From RI-242 sp038246255 (GTDB lineage: Bacteria > Planctomycetota > UBA1135 > GCA-002686595), in NCBI GenBank assembly GCA_038246255.1, contig JBBRWC010000018.1, positions 1 through 49,455 of the forward strand: a DNA stretch of 49,455 nt. Reading direction: 5' to 3'. Shown here in pieces: positions 25,787-34,160 of the stretch. The translations under genes were made by a program, and so were the position numbers. Under the pieces are notes generated by a model, which was given only the letters and a program-made list of their open reading frames with translations, had not been told where the DNA came from and made no database searches. How positions within the stretch are numbered: position 1 is the stretch's first letter; each line of letters opens with the position of its first letter.

Positions 25787-26679
25787 ATGCGCTCCACGCT
25801 CTCACCGCGGATGCGGTAGATGCTCGAGAGGTAGCCGTAGTCGTCGAAGGACTCGCCGACCTCGAATGTTCCGGTCACGCGAACGGTGCGGTACGCGTGG
25901 AACTCCACACCGCTGCCATCGGCCATCTCGACGTCGATCCATTCGTCGAAACCGGGCATGCCCCCAAAGCAGCAGCCGGGCGGATAGGGCGAGAGCAGGA
26001 ACGTGGTGACCTTGTCGCCTTCCCACGCGATGGGCTGCATGAAACCCTCCAGGGCCCGCGACTGGCCATCGTGGACCAGCAGCTCGGCCGGGAAGATCTC
26101 TTCCTTCGTGTAGTCCTCTTCAGCGAAGGGTGTCGGGGGCTCGTAGTCGACGAGCGCAATGTCTTCCCAAGTGATCAGGCCCACACCTGCGGGAACGGGC
26201 AGTCCGGACGGAGCGGCCTTGCCGACGTGCTCGCCCGAACCCATCCCGACGAGCAGCGCGGGGTCGAGCTCACCGATACTCGAACCCGCGAGAGGATCCG
26301 CGCCGAAGCCTGAGCTGCCGAACGGATCGGGGACCGCAAGGTCGAGCCGCAGCGGGCCGTCGTCTTCCGTCGCTGCGGCGTCCGCTGTCAGCGGATAGCT
26401 CGGTGCGAACGCGGCGCCTCCGCCCGCGAGCGCTGCGCTGAGGGCCGCTCCGCCCCGCGCCGCGCCGGCTATCCCCGCCGCCGCGCCGGCTATCCCCGCC
26501 GCCGCGCCGGCTATCCCCGCCGCCGAGCCGGCTATGGCCGCGCCGTCGATGCGGTTCGCCACCCGCACGAGCGGAGCCACCGGCGCTTCCTTCGACGCCG
26601 ATGAAAGAACGCCACTGTCGAACGCGAGTAACACGGCAATGGCGGCGCCGGCGCCGGCGAGCAGAAGGGGCAGTTTCAT
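25780..26679 (-). CDS. Exported DUF3299-like protein with low-complexity region, second of three
   Basis: 299 aa from ATG 26679 (MKLPLLLAGAGAAIAVLLAF, a signal or anchor helix). A longer frame upstream antisense-overlaps its neighbour and is rejected. Residues about 45-70 carry an AGIAGAA heptad repeat (21-bp DNA repeat). The C-terminal DUF3299-like domain has ELLVHDGQSRALEGFMQPIAWEGDKVTTFLL, PPGCCFGGMPGFDEWIDVEM, FHAYRTVRVTGTFEVGE and YLSSIYRIRGESV. Two adjacent Cys in CCFGG are candidate ligands. Confidence 0.82.
   Translation of the reverse strand: MKLPLLLAGAGAAIAVLLAFDSGVLSSASKEAPVAPLVRVANRIDGAAIAGSAAGIAGAAAGIAGAAAGIAGAARGGAALSAALAGGGAAFAPSYPLTADAAATEDDGPLRLDLAVPDPFGSSGFGADPLAGSSIGELDPALLVGMGSGEHVGKAAPSGLPVPAGVGLITWEDIALVDYEPPTPFAEEDYTKEEIFPAELLVHDGQSRALEGFMQPIAWEGDKVTTFLLSPYPPGCCFGGMPGFDEWIDVEMADGSGVEFHAYRTVRVTGTFEVGESFDDYGYLSSIYRIRGESVERMW
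26462..26524. repeat. 21-bp tandem repeat, 3 full copies plus a partial, in frame
   Basis: Three identical 21-bp units (gcgccggctatccccgccgcc, first 20 bases gcgccggctatccccgccgc) encode AGIAGAA heptads in the second DUF3299-like protein, followed by a degenerate fourth unit. Unit length keeps frame. Confidence 0.9.
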
Positions 26680-26752
26680 GGGGCAGTGTGGCCGGGAAGA
26701 GTCCGAAGCTCCGCTTAAAAGTACGCGGCGGCGGGTGAGACGGGACGCGTGT

Positions 26753-27454
26753 TTACTGGAGCCTTGCGACACGTTCCACTTCGACGCGGTAGAGCGACCG
26801 TACGAAGCCAAACGCATCCATTTCCTCGCCCACGGACAACTTGCCCTCGACCCGGACGGGCAGGAACGGGTGGAGCTGGACACCCCCGAGGGCGTGGGCG
26901 GAAGCCTCCACCTGCTGGTCCGGCCGCAGGGTGCCGCCAAACAGGCACGAGGGCGGGAACGGCAGAAGCGCGAACAGCACGATCTTCGATCCGCGGCCCT
27001 CGATCGGTTGGATGAAACCCTCCAGGGAGACCCGGCGCCCGTCCAGGGCCAACAGCTCCGCCGGGAAAAGGTCCGCGGCCGGTGGACGGGACCCGTCTGG
27101 CGCCCGGATGGTGGCGTCGTAGTTCGGGAGGACGAGATCCGCGAAGCGCAGCGACACGGTGCTGCTCGGATCATCCCCGTCCGCTCCCGGTGCGGAAACT
27201 CCGTGGGCGGACCAAAAATCGGCGCCCGCCGGGCCGCTGTGGTCTACCGCGGATTCAAGATCGAGCAGGCTGGACCCGCCCAGTGCCCCGGCCTGGCCCG
27301 CGGACGCGGCGGAATCGATCGGCGCCGCCCGGCGTACCAGCGCCATGGGAATCACCAGCGTGCCCGCCCGGCCCTCGCGCCAGGACGGCGCCGATGCGCC
27401 GAGCGCCCCCGCGAACAGGAGGGCGCCGACCCAGATCCAGGTGGCGCCGCTCAA
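26753..27454 (-). CDS. Membrane-anchored or exported DUF3299-like protein, first of three
   Basis: 233 aa from a TTG at 27454 that overlaps the lipoprotein stop (TTGA) and is followed by a hydrophobic leader (ATWIWVGALLFAGALGA). The longer frame upstream is Arg-rich shadow sequence. The domain at about 110-230 has FPAELLALDGRRVSLEGFIQPIEGRGSKIVLF, FPPSCLFGGTLRPDQQVEA, LPVRVEGKLSVGEEMDAFGF and VRSLYRVEVERVA. It is clearly paralogous to the next gene (GFIQPI vs GFMQPI, CLFGG vs CCFGG). It probably acts in the envelope with the ABC transporter; the substrate is unknown. Confidence 0.82.
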   Translation of the reverse strand: MSGATWIWVGALLFAGALGASAPSWREGRAGTLVIPMALVRRAAPIDSAASAGQAGALGGSSLLDLESAVDHSGPAGADFWSAHGVSAPGADGDDPSSTVSLRFADLVLPNYDATIRAPDGSRPPAADLFPAELLALDGRRVSLEGFIQPIEGRGSKIVLFALLPFPPSCLFGGTLRPDQQVEASAHALGGVQLHPFLPVRVEGKLSVGEEMDAFGFVRSLYRVEVERVARLQ

Positions 27455-28020
27455 CGGCTGTCGCCGACTCCGGTGCCGGCCGCGGGTTGGGTGAAATCGA
27501 TCGCCACGTCGCGGTAGTCTGCGCCGCGGTGTTGGATCTCGCGCAGGCGCGCACGGAACGCGGACGCTCCGACGAGCACGTCGTGTCTGCCCGTGTATTC
27601 GGAGGAATCGCCCGCGCTCTCGCCGGTCAGCGCGCTCGCCACGGGGGTGAGCTCGAGCGATTCGGAGACGTCGCGGGCCGCGCTTGCCACCGTCACGGCG
27701 GTGAGGTCCAGAACGAGCTGGGAAGCCGCGAGCCGCACGGGGTTCTCGGCGTGGGCGTCGAGGGACCACATCGACACGGTCCCCGTCGCGGCGTCAAGCA
27801 TGAACTCGAGGTTCCCCTTGTGGTCGCCGAGCTCGACGAGCTGGCCGCCGCGCGGTGCGACGTGGCTGTGGCCGCCGCCCGTCGTGCCTTGGTCATGGTC
27901 GCCGTGGCCGCACCCGGGAAAAAGCGGCAGCGCAAGAGCGAGCAACCAGGTCGCGGCGGAGGGCGCACGGCGCGCAGCGGCGGCGGGGTAAACGGACGCA
28001 CGGGTGATCGCAGTGGTCAT
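27451..28020 (-). CDS. His-rich lipoprotein of the ABC/DUF3299 operon
   Basis: 189 aa from ATG 28020. A lipobox (LALALPLFPGC, Cys37) is followed by a His/Asp-rich segment CGHGDHDQGTTGGGHSH, likely to bind divalent metal. Then come HVAPRGGQLVELGDHKGNLEFM, TGTVSMWSLDAHAENPVRL and a C-terminal YTGRHDVLVGASAFRARLREIQ. The second half resembles small periplasmic proteins encoded beside metal-efflux or ABC genes; no named family is certain. Its position directly after the permease and before the DUF3299 genes suggests it is the substrate-contacting part of the system. Confidence 0.82.
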   Translation of the reverse strand: MTTAITRASVYPAAAARRAPSAATWLLALALPLFPGCGHGDHDQGTTGGGHSHVAPRGGQLVELGDHKGNLEFMLDAATGTVSMWSLDAHAENPVRLAASQLVLDLTAVTVASAARDVSESLELTPVASALTGESAGDSSEYTGRHDVLVGASAFRARLREIQHRGADYRDVAIDFTQPAAGTGVGDSR

Positions 28021-28075
28021 GGCGGTTTGGAATGGGTCGTTCTTCAATGCTTCGGCGGCGCTTGCGATTCGGCGG

Positions 28076-29353
28076 TCAACTCGTGGGGACGAGGTTCGAT
28101 GCCACATCCGTGGCGTAGGCCTTGAGCGCGGGCAGGATGCCCGCGAGGGCGCCCAATACCACCATCGCCGCGGGCGCAATGACCAGGGACGGATGGAAGG
28201 CGAAGACGTCGAGCACGACGCCGGTTTCGCGGCGCACGACAAAAGCCGCTGCGGAGAAGATCGCGGCGTAGACACCGAGTCCCAAAAGAGCCCCCATTGC
28301 CGCGATGGCGCTCGATTCAAGCACGATAGCGCTCGAAACCGTGCGGCGGCGGGCGCCGAGGGCCCGCAGGATCGCAAACTCGCGCCGGCGCTCGTTCATG
28401 GTGTTGTAGAGCGCCGCCAGGATCGACGCCGCGGCGACGACCACCACGAGGTACGACACCACACGCAGCACTTGCACCATCCAACCGAGCTTCTGAAAAA
28501 TCTCGAGCAGCACCTGCGCGAGGGGGAACGCGAGCGTGGCTTGTTTGCCCTGCAGGTTGATCTGCGTGTCGAAGAAGCGGCCGGTCATCGGTCCGCCGCG
28601 GAACTTCAAGAGCACAGCGCTGACTTCCTTGTGCTCGTCCGGAATGCTCTCGCCCGCCACCGGTCGGAACGACTCGCCCGTGCCGCGCAGCTCGTGGCCC
28701 TCCATGCGGAAGATGCCCTCGAGCGGGATGAAAACCACCCGATCCAGGGGTGTGCCGGTGGGCTCCAACACTCCGACGACCTGATACTCCTCGGGGTGCA
28801 CGATTTCCGCACCGCTCGGCGCGGCGGCGATGCCGTGGCGCGGTTGGAAGATGGCGCCGAGGCCCAGGTCGGTGCGCTCGGCGACCACGGAACCCACAAC
28901 GGCCTCGCGCAGCGCGGGGTCGAAAAACACTCCACCCGACTGGAGCGCGAGCTTGGCGCCGCGGGCAAACTCGAAACGGTCGAAGAGTTCGTTGGTTGTT
29001 CCGACGATGCGGTAACCGCGGTAGTTGTCGCCGACGGCGTAGGGAATCGCGAGCTCCACGCGCGGGTTCTGCCGCATCTCCGCGTAGATCGACCAGGGCA
29101 GGTTGCCCGGTGAGGTTTCGAGGTGGAACACGCTGTTGAGGACGAGCTGGAGCTTGCTGCCCCGCGCACCCAGCACGGCGTCGGCGCCAAAACCATCGAG
29201 CAGGAAGGCCTGACGGGTTTGGGCATTCAGGTGGAACACACCCATCACGAGTCCGATCGCGATGGCGCTCGAAAACACGGTCACGATCGTGGAAAGCGCG
29301 TGTTGGCGCAGGGATCGGCGCACGATCAAAGACAAACCGATGAGGGCTTTCAC
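28076..29353 (-). CDS. ABC transporter permease, FtsX/MacB type
   Basis: 425 aa. The first transmembrane helix is at about 20-42 (ALSTIVTVFSSAIAIGLVMGVF), followed by a large periplasmic MacB-like domain (about 45-290). Three C-terminal helices (about 305-330, 350-375, 395-415) include the conserved YNTMNERRREFAILRALGARR motif and end with the FtsX-type PALKAYATDVASNLVP. The ATG overlaps the ATPase stop by 4 bp. Type VII ABC systems extract lipoproteins or export small molecules rather than importing. Substrate specificity cannot be read here; the His-rich lipoprotein downstream hints at a metal link. Confidence 0.92.
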   Translation of the reverse strand: MKALIGLSLIVRRSLRQHALSTIVTVFSSAIAIGLVMGVFHLNAQTRQAFLLDGFGADAVLGARGSKLQLVLNSVFHLETSPGNLPWSIYAEMRQNPRVELAIPYAVGDNYRGYRIVGTTNELFDRFEFARGAKLALQSGGVFFDPALREAVVGSVVAERTDLGLGAIFQPRHGIAAAPSGAEIVHPEEYQVVGVLEPTGTPLDRVVFIPLEGIFRMEGHELRGTGESFRPVAGESIPDEHKEVSAVLLKFRGGPMTGRFFDTQINLQGKQATLAFPLAQVLLEIFQKLGWMVQVLRVVSYLVVVVAAASILAALYNTMNERRREFAILRALGARRRTVSSAIVLESSAIAAMGALLGLGVYAAIFSAAAFVVRRETGVVLDVFAFHPSLVIAPAAMVVLGALAGILPALKAYATDVASNLVPTS

Positions 29354-30066
29354 GGGCGCTGCCCTCCGGCGAGGCCGACGACGGGCGCCGGTGTGGCGGA
29401 CCGCGCGGCGCGGTTGATCGTTCCGAGGTCGACGACACGCTCAAACGTGTCGCTCACGCGCGCGTCGTGTGTCACGACCAGCAGCGCCGCACCCTGCTCG
29501 CGGCACAGGCCCGTGAGCAATTCGAGCGCCTGCTGCGCGCGTTCGGGGTCGAGGTTGCCCGTGGGTTCGTCCGCCAAAACGAGCCGCGGGCGATTGGCGA
29601 GTGCCCGCGCGAGCGCCACACGCTGCTGCTGCCCTACGGAGAGCTGCGCAGGGCGGTGGTCGAGCCGGTCCGCCAGACCGAGGCGTGTGAGCAACTCACG
29701 CGCCCACGCGCGGTCCGGCCCGGGCCCAAACACCATCCCCAAGAGCACGTTCTCGAGCGCGGTATAACCCTGCAGCAGATTGAATGTCTGGAAGACATAC
29801 CCAAGTTGCTGCGCTCTGAACGCGTCGCGCCGGGCTTCCGACAACTGCGCGAGGTTCAAACCGTCGAACCGAACGGCGCCCGAATCGGGCCGCAAGATTC
29901 CCGCGATCGCGTGCAACAGCGTCGTTTTGCCGCTGCCGCTTTGGCCGACGAGGGCCACTTGCTCAACCGCCTCCAGTTCGAACCGCGCCACGTCCAACAC
30001 GGTCTGCACCTCGCCATCGGGCGCGCGGTACGTTTTGACGAGGTCTTGGATCTCGAGGAGCGGCAT
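29350..30066 (-). CDS. ABC transporter ATP-binding protein, LolD/MacB type
   Basis: 238 aa from ATG 30066 (MPLLEIQDLVKTYRAPDGEV). Walker A is GQSGSGKTTLLHAI, followed by the Q-loop QLGYVFQTFNLL, signature LSVGQQQRVALARAL, Walker B LVLADEPTGNLD and the H-loop VVTHDARV. It powers the adjacent FtsX-like permease and is the first gene of the operon reaching at least to 25313. The 214-bp divergent spacer to the DoxX gene (30067-30280) should hold its promoter; no clear -10/-35 pair was recognised. Confidence 0.95.
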   Translation of the reverse strand: MPLLEIQDLVKTYRAPDGEVQTVLDVARFELEAVEQVALVGQSGSGKTTLLHAIAGILRPDSGAVRFDGLNLAQLSEARRDAFRAQQLGYVFQTFNLLQGYTALENVLLGMVFGPGPDRAWARELLTRLGLADRLDHRPAQLSVGQQQRVALARALANRPRLVLADEPTGNLDPERAQQALELLTGLCREQGAALLVVTHDARVSDTFERVVDLGTINRAARSATPAPVVGLAGGQRP

Positions 30067-30280
30067 GGGATCGCAGCGGGCGGCGGCGGTGGTACGGGGA
30101 CCGCAGGATACCCGTTGGCGCAAACCGGCGGCGCGGGGTTTGCCCCTTCCCGCCCCATCGCATCAAGGATGCGACCATCGTCATACTCTGGCGCGGGGCC
30201 CTTGCCCCCTTCCGTTCCGCGAGCGACCCTTTCTGAGGGCGCGCCCCTTCCCTGACCAGACGCCCCCTGATCCGCCCACC

Positions 30281-30730
30281 ATGATTGCGCCTCTCCTTCG
30301 AGTCCTGGACGGTCCATTCGGCCCCACCCCCCACGCCGCAGTCCCTTCGATCGGGCTGCTCGCCCTGCGGGTCGGCTCGGGGCTTTCCATGCTGCTGCTG
30401 CACGGCCTGGACAAAGCGCAGGGCTTCGCCTCGATGAAAGACAGCTTCCCCGACCCGCTAGGGATCGGCAGCTCGCCCTCCCTCGGCCTTGCGGTGTTCG
30501 CCGAGGTGCTGTGTTCCGCGCTCTTGGTCTTAGGGTTCTTCACGCGCTTCGCCGCGGTCGGACTCGCGATCACCATGGGTGTCGCCCTCTTCCTCGTCCA
30601 CGCAAACGACGCGTGGAGCGCAAAGGAGCTCGCCCTCGTGTACCTATTGATCTACACCGCGCTGATCTTCGTCGGTCCGGGCCGCTTTTCGATGGACAGC
30701 GCAATCCTCGCGCACGGCCCCCGTCGGTGA
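30281..30730 (+). CDS. DoxX family membrane protein
   Basis: 149 aa from ATG 30281. It has about four transmembrane helices: LLALRVGSGLSMLLLHGLDK, LGLAVFAEVLCSALLVLGFF, FAAVGLAITMGVALFLVHAN and LALVYLLIYTALIFVG. The DoxX motifs RVGSGLSMLLLHG and AEVLCSALLVLGFFTRFAA are present. Family members are linked to quinone/thiosulfate chemistry or redox homeostasis, but most are uncharacterised. It stands alone in front of the kinase gene with a 65-bp gap. A word TACTCT at 30184-30189 could be a -10. Confidence 0.88.
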   Translation: MIAPLLRVLDGPFGPTPHAAVPSIGLLALRVGSGLSMLLLHGLDKAQGFASMKDSFPDPLGIGSSPSLGLAVFAEVLCSALLVLGFFTRFAAVGLAITMGVALFLVHANDAWSAKELALVYLLIYTALIFVGPGRFSMDSAILAHGPRR

Positions 30731-30795
30731 CCGCCGGAGTGAGCCCTTAGCTTCAGGGACTTGCCTGCGCGCGGCGGTTTGCGCCCTACCCCCCC

Positions 30796-33369
30796 ATGAC
30801 CGAAAACCCGACTTCCCCGGGCGATCGCGCGCACTACCACCGACTGGAATCCGAGTTCCATACGCTGCGTTCGCTCGCGGAGCCCCAACAGGCCGAGCGA
30901 TTGGCGGAGCTCGAGAACGCGGATCCCGCGCTCGCCGTGGAGTTGCGCGCGCTGCTCGCCGCGGACACCCGCGGCGCGCGTTTGTTCGCGAGCGAACCCA
31001 ATATTCCCGCGCCGAACCCGCAGCCATCCATCGGCAGGTTCGGGCGCTTCACGCTGCTGCGCCGTTTGGGAGCGGGTTCGATGGGTGTAGTCGACCTTGC
31101 GATGCAGGATGCCCCACAGCGCAGGGTCGCGCTCAAGCGCATGCGTTCGGATGCCGCGGGCAAAGAAGCTGTGGCACGCTTCACACGCGAAGCGGATGCG
31201 CTCGCGCGGCTCGACCATCCGGGGATCGCCAAGCTCTACGACTTCGGCATCGAAAACGCCGATTACGGCCCGCAGCCGTGGATGGCGTTGCAGTACGTCG
31301 AGGGGACGGAGCTCGACCGGGCCGCCCGCGGCTGGTCCCTCGAGCAGAAGCTGCGCCTCGTCGCGCGCCTCGCCGACGCTGTGGACGCGGCACATCAAAT
31401 CGGCATCGTGCACCGCGACCTCAAACCCTCGAACGTGTTGGTGCGCGACGACGGCCGGCCGGTGGTGCTGGATTTTGGCGTCGCCGCATTTCTCGACGAG
31501 GACCCGGACAGCGCGATCCACACCCGCACGGGCATAGTGCTCGGAACACTGGCCTCCATGGCGCCGGAGCAGACCCTCGGGCGCCACGGATCCGTCGACG
31601 CGCGCGCGGATGTTTATGCGCTCGGTGTGATGCTCTATGAACTGATCACCGGCACGGCGCCCGTCGAAGTGCGCGGCACCACACCCGGAGAAGCGCTGCG
31701 CCGGATCCGTGAAGAGGAACCCAAAGCTCCGCGCACGCTCGTGCGCGGCCTCGCCGCCGACGTCGACACGATCGTCCGCACGGCGCTGGCGAAGGAGCGC
31801 GAGCGGCGTTACCTGAGCGCCGGTGCGCTGCGCGACGACATCGTGCGGTATCTGGAGCACCGACCGATCGCCGCCCGTCGGCCGTCGAAGCGCTACGGAT
31901 TCAACCGGCTCCTGCGCCGCAACCGCGGCCTGTTCGCGGCGATTGGCGCAGTTGTGGTCGCACTCTCGATCGGGCTTTTTGCGGCCCTGCTTGCCCTGCA
32001 GCGCGCGGTGCGTGCGGAAGTCGACGCGCGGCGGGCCGCGGACCTGGAACTCGTCGGCGCCATCGAGCGCACGCTGGAAGACCTGTGGCCCGCTACACCC
32101 GAGCGGCTCGGGGAACTCGAGTTTTGGCTCGACCAAACCCAGCAACTCGAAACGCGCATCCGTCCGCGTTTTGCCGCGCTCGACGCGCCACTGGACGCGC
32201 CACTGGACGCGCCACTGAACGATGCGGGGAGCGTTCTTGAGCGCGTGACGCGCGAACGACTCGCGGGCGCGCGATCGTTCTTTGCGCCGGATCGGCAACG
32301 CGGCGGGGCCCGAGACTTGGAGCGGCGCGCGGCGGATGCGCGCACGCTCCACCAGCGTTCCATCGGCGACCATCGCGCAGCGTGGGACGAAGCCGTGCGA
32401 GCGATCGCAGTGTCGCCGCGCTACGGCGGTTTGGTTATCCCCCCGCAACTCGGGCTCGTCCCCCTGGGTCCCGACGCGCACTCGGGCCTCTTCGAATTTG
32501 CGCACATCGGGCCGACGGGCAGTCTGCCGCGCCGCCGTGCCACGGACGAATCACTGACCTTCGGCGGCAGCGCGTGCATCGTTCTGGTCCTAATCCCCGG
32601 CGGGCTCGCGCAGCTCGGCCACCAGCGGGTGGATCCCGATGGAGCGCGCTACTGCGACCAGGCGCAGCCGCACGAAGGCCTGGCGGAGGTGCTGCTCGAA
32701 CCCTTCTTCATCGGGAAGTACGCCATCACCCAGGGGCAGTACGAACGGCGCGTCGGGCGGATCCCCAACTACTACTGGCCCGGGTGGGCAAAACCGCCCT
32801 TTACGGTCGACCTGCGCCAGGGAGCGGACTCCATCGACTGGCACGAGGCCTACCGCTTCGCGACCTCGCTCGACCTGATTTTGCCCACCGCGGCCCAACA
32901 CGAATACGCCACGCGCGCGGGCACCTCGACGCCGTTTTGGACCGGCGTGGCTCCCGAGTCCTTGAGCGGGTCCGAAAACGCGCGGTTGACCACAGCCGCC
33001 GTCTACGTCGACGAGGACGATCGTGTTCTGCGCTGGCCGGGTTTGGCACTCCCGGGCCCGGTGGGTGTGTACCGCGCCAACCCCTTCGGCCTGTACGACA
33101 TGGCGGGCAACGGCCGCGAATGGTGCTTGGACCGCTACCGGGTGGACCGCTTCAGCTCCGAGCTGCGGGGCGGTGACGGGCTCCACGGACCGCTGTTCGA
33201 GCCCGACCTCGGTCGCCCCATCCATCGCAACGTCCGCGGTGGGCGCGGATCGGTCATGCACTCCACGTCGGGAGCTCGCCAAGACGAAATCGAAAGTGGA
33301 CGACTGCGCGACGTCGGATTCCGCGTTGCACGGGCGCTGGATCCGGTGGAGCGGGGCCACATCCCTTGA
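30796..33369 (+). CDS. Ser/Thr protein kinase with C-terminal FGE/SUMF1-like domain
   Basis: 857 aa. The kinase domain is at about 84-350: LLRRLGAGSMGVVDLA, Lys114 in VALKRM, Asp208 in HRDLKPSN, Asp226 in DFGVA, and APEQ. All key catalytic residues are present. A transmembrane helix lies at about 378-402 (GLFAAIGAVVVALSIGLFAA). An extracytoplasmic region follows with a DAPL repeat, then an FGE-like domain (about 590-850: VLIPGGLAQLG, EPFFIGKYAITQGQYE, NPFGLYDMAGNGREWCLD, RNVRGGRGSV, LRDVGFRVARA). The catalytic Cys pair of true sulfatase-maturing enzymes was not seen, so this is probably a ligand-sensing fold. A TTGA overlap couples it to the sigma-factor gene. Confidence 0.95.
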   Translation: MTENPTSPGDRAHYHRLESEFHTLRSLAEPQQAERLAELENADPALAVELRALLAADTRGARLFASEPNIPAPNPQPSIGRFGRFTLLRRLGAGSMGVVDLAMQDAPQRRVALKRMRSDAAGKEAVARFTREADALARLDHPGIAKLYDFGIENADYGPQPWMALQYVEGTELDRAARGWSLEQKLRLVARLADAVDAAHQIGIVHRDLKPSNVLVRDDGRPVVLDFGVAAFLDEDPDSAIHTRTGIVLGTLASMAPEQTLGRHGSVDARADVYALGVMLYELITGTAPVEVRGTTPGEALRRIREEEPKAPRTLVRGLAADVDTIVRTALAKERERRYLSAGALRDDIVRYLEHRPIAARRPSKRYGFNRLLRRNRGLFAAIGAVVVALSIGLFAALLALQRAVRAEVDARRAADLELVGAIERTLEDLWPATPERLGELEFWLDQTQQLETRIRPRFAALDAPLDAPLDAPLNDAGSVLERVTRERLAGARSFFAPDRQRGGARDLERRAADARTLHQRSIGDHRAAWDEAVRAIAVSPRYGGLVIPPQLGLVPLGPDAHSGLFEFAHIGPTGSLPRRRATDESLTFGGSACIVLVLIPGGLAQLGHQRVDPDGARYCDQAQPHEGLAEVLLEPFFIGKYAITQGQYERRVGRIPNYYWPGWAKPPFTVDLRQGADSIDWHEAYRFATSLDLILPTAAQHEYATRAGTSTPFWTGVAPESLSGSENARLTTAAVYVDEDDRVLRWPGLALPGPVGVYRANPFGLYDMAGNGREWCLDRYRVDRFSSELRGGDGLHGPLFEPDLGRPIHRNVRGGRGSVMHSTSGARQDEIESGRLRDVGFRVARALDPVERGHIP
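32182..32217. repeat. 12-bp tandem repeat, 3 copies, in frame in the kinase gene
   Basis: Three identical gacgcgccactg units encode DAPL repeats between the transmembrane helix and the FGE-like domain. Confidence 0.9.
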
Positions 33370-33953
33370 CACTGCGCGCGCACAGCGCGAAATTGAATAG
33401 CGTGATGGACGTCGAACGGGAGGGGAGCGTGGCGCCGGACCTCGGCGCGGATTCACCCCAGGCGCAGTTGGTCGCGAACTGCTACGAGCGCCTGCGCATC
33501 CTCGCGCGGCGCTTGCTCGGCGAGGGGGGCCACGCCGCGGGTGTCGACCCGACGGAGGTCGTCCACGAGTGCTACATGCGCCTCGAAAAACTCGCCGACT
33601 TCCGCAACCTCGGAGAAGGCCCGTTTTTTGTCCTCGCAGCGACGTCGATCCGCCATGTGCTGGTCGAACTCGCACGGCGCAACGGCGCCGCCAAGCGCGG
33701 CGGCAACTTCGACCGGGTCACGCTCGACGACAACGTCAGCCTGAGCCGCGGCGAGCGCCTCGATCTGCTCGACCTCGAGGAGGCCCTCGGGCGCCTCGCC
33801 GTTTTGCACCCGCGCCAGGCGCGTGTCGTCGAGTTGCGGCTGTTTGGCGGTTTGGACCTGGGCGAGATCGCGCGGCTGCTCGAGGTGGCCGAGCGCACCG
33901 TGTCGAACGACTGGGCGATGGCGCGGGCGTGGCTCGCCGTCCAACTGGGTTAA
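33366..33953 (+). CDS. ECF-type RNA polymerase sigma factor, planctomycete STPK-associated type
   Basis: The frame starts at TTG 33366, overlapping the kinase stop (TTGA), giving 195 aa. An ATG at 33405 (MDVEREGSV) would give 182 aa and is also plausible. Region 2 is at about 30-110 (ERLRILARRLLGEGG, VVHECYMRLEKLADFRN, FFVLAATSIRHVLVELARRN) and region 4 at about 130-195 (LDLLDLEEALGRLAVLHPRQARVVELRLFGGLDLGEIARLLEVAERTVSNDW). The pattern matches the ECF sigma factors found beside Ser/Thr kinases in Planctomycetes. Its activity is probably set by the kinase, likely by phosphorylation; no anti-sigma gene is present. Confidence 0.93.
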   Translation: MTLRAHSAKLNSVMDVEREGSVAPDLGADSPQAQLVANCYERLRILARRLLGEGGHAAGVDPTEVVHECYMRLEKLADFRNLGEGPFFVLAATSIRHVLVELARRNGAAKRGGNFDRVTLDDNVSLSRGERLDLLDLEEALGRLAVLHPRQARVVELRLFGGLDLGEIARLLEVAERTVSNDWAMARAWLAVQLG

Positions 33954-34053
33954 CCGCCGCCGGCGCCCTCCGGGAGGCCGCGGCGCCGGGTTGCCCGGCC
34001 AGCGCAACGCCCGCGAACCCGCGCGAACCCCCTCCCCGGCCGTATTCGCGGGG

Positions 34054-34059
34054 TAGACT
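34054..34059 (+). promoter_or_regulatory. Possible -10 element upstream of the zinc-ribbon gene
   Basis: TAGACT after attcgcgggg, 101 nt upstream of the ATG at 34161. It is nearly the same word as the one in front of cysD. No -35 was identified. Confidence 0.3.
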
Positions 34060-34160
34060 GAGGCAATCGCCACACCGCGTGCGGCTCGCGATTTCCTCCC
34101 GAGCCGCCGTCACGCCCCGGCGCTCCCTCCGGCTCCCCCGCCCCTGCCTTCCCCCACCCA

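Noticed and set aside
33366..33371. TTGACA as a -35 box for the sigma-factor gene
   Set aside because: It coincides with the kinase stop/TTG start overlap, and no convincing -10 follows at 16-18 bp.
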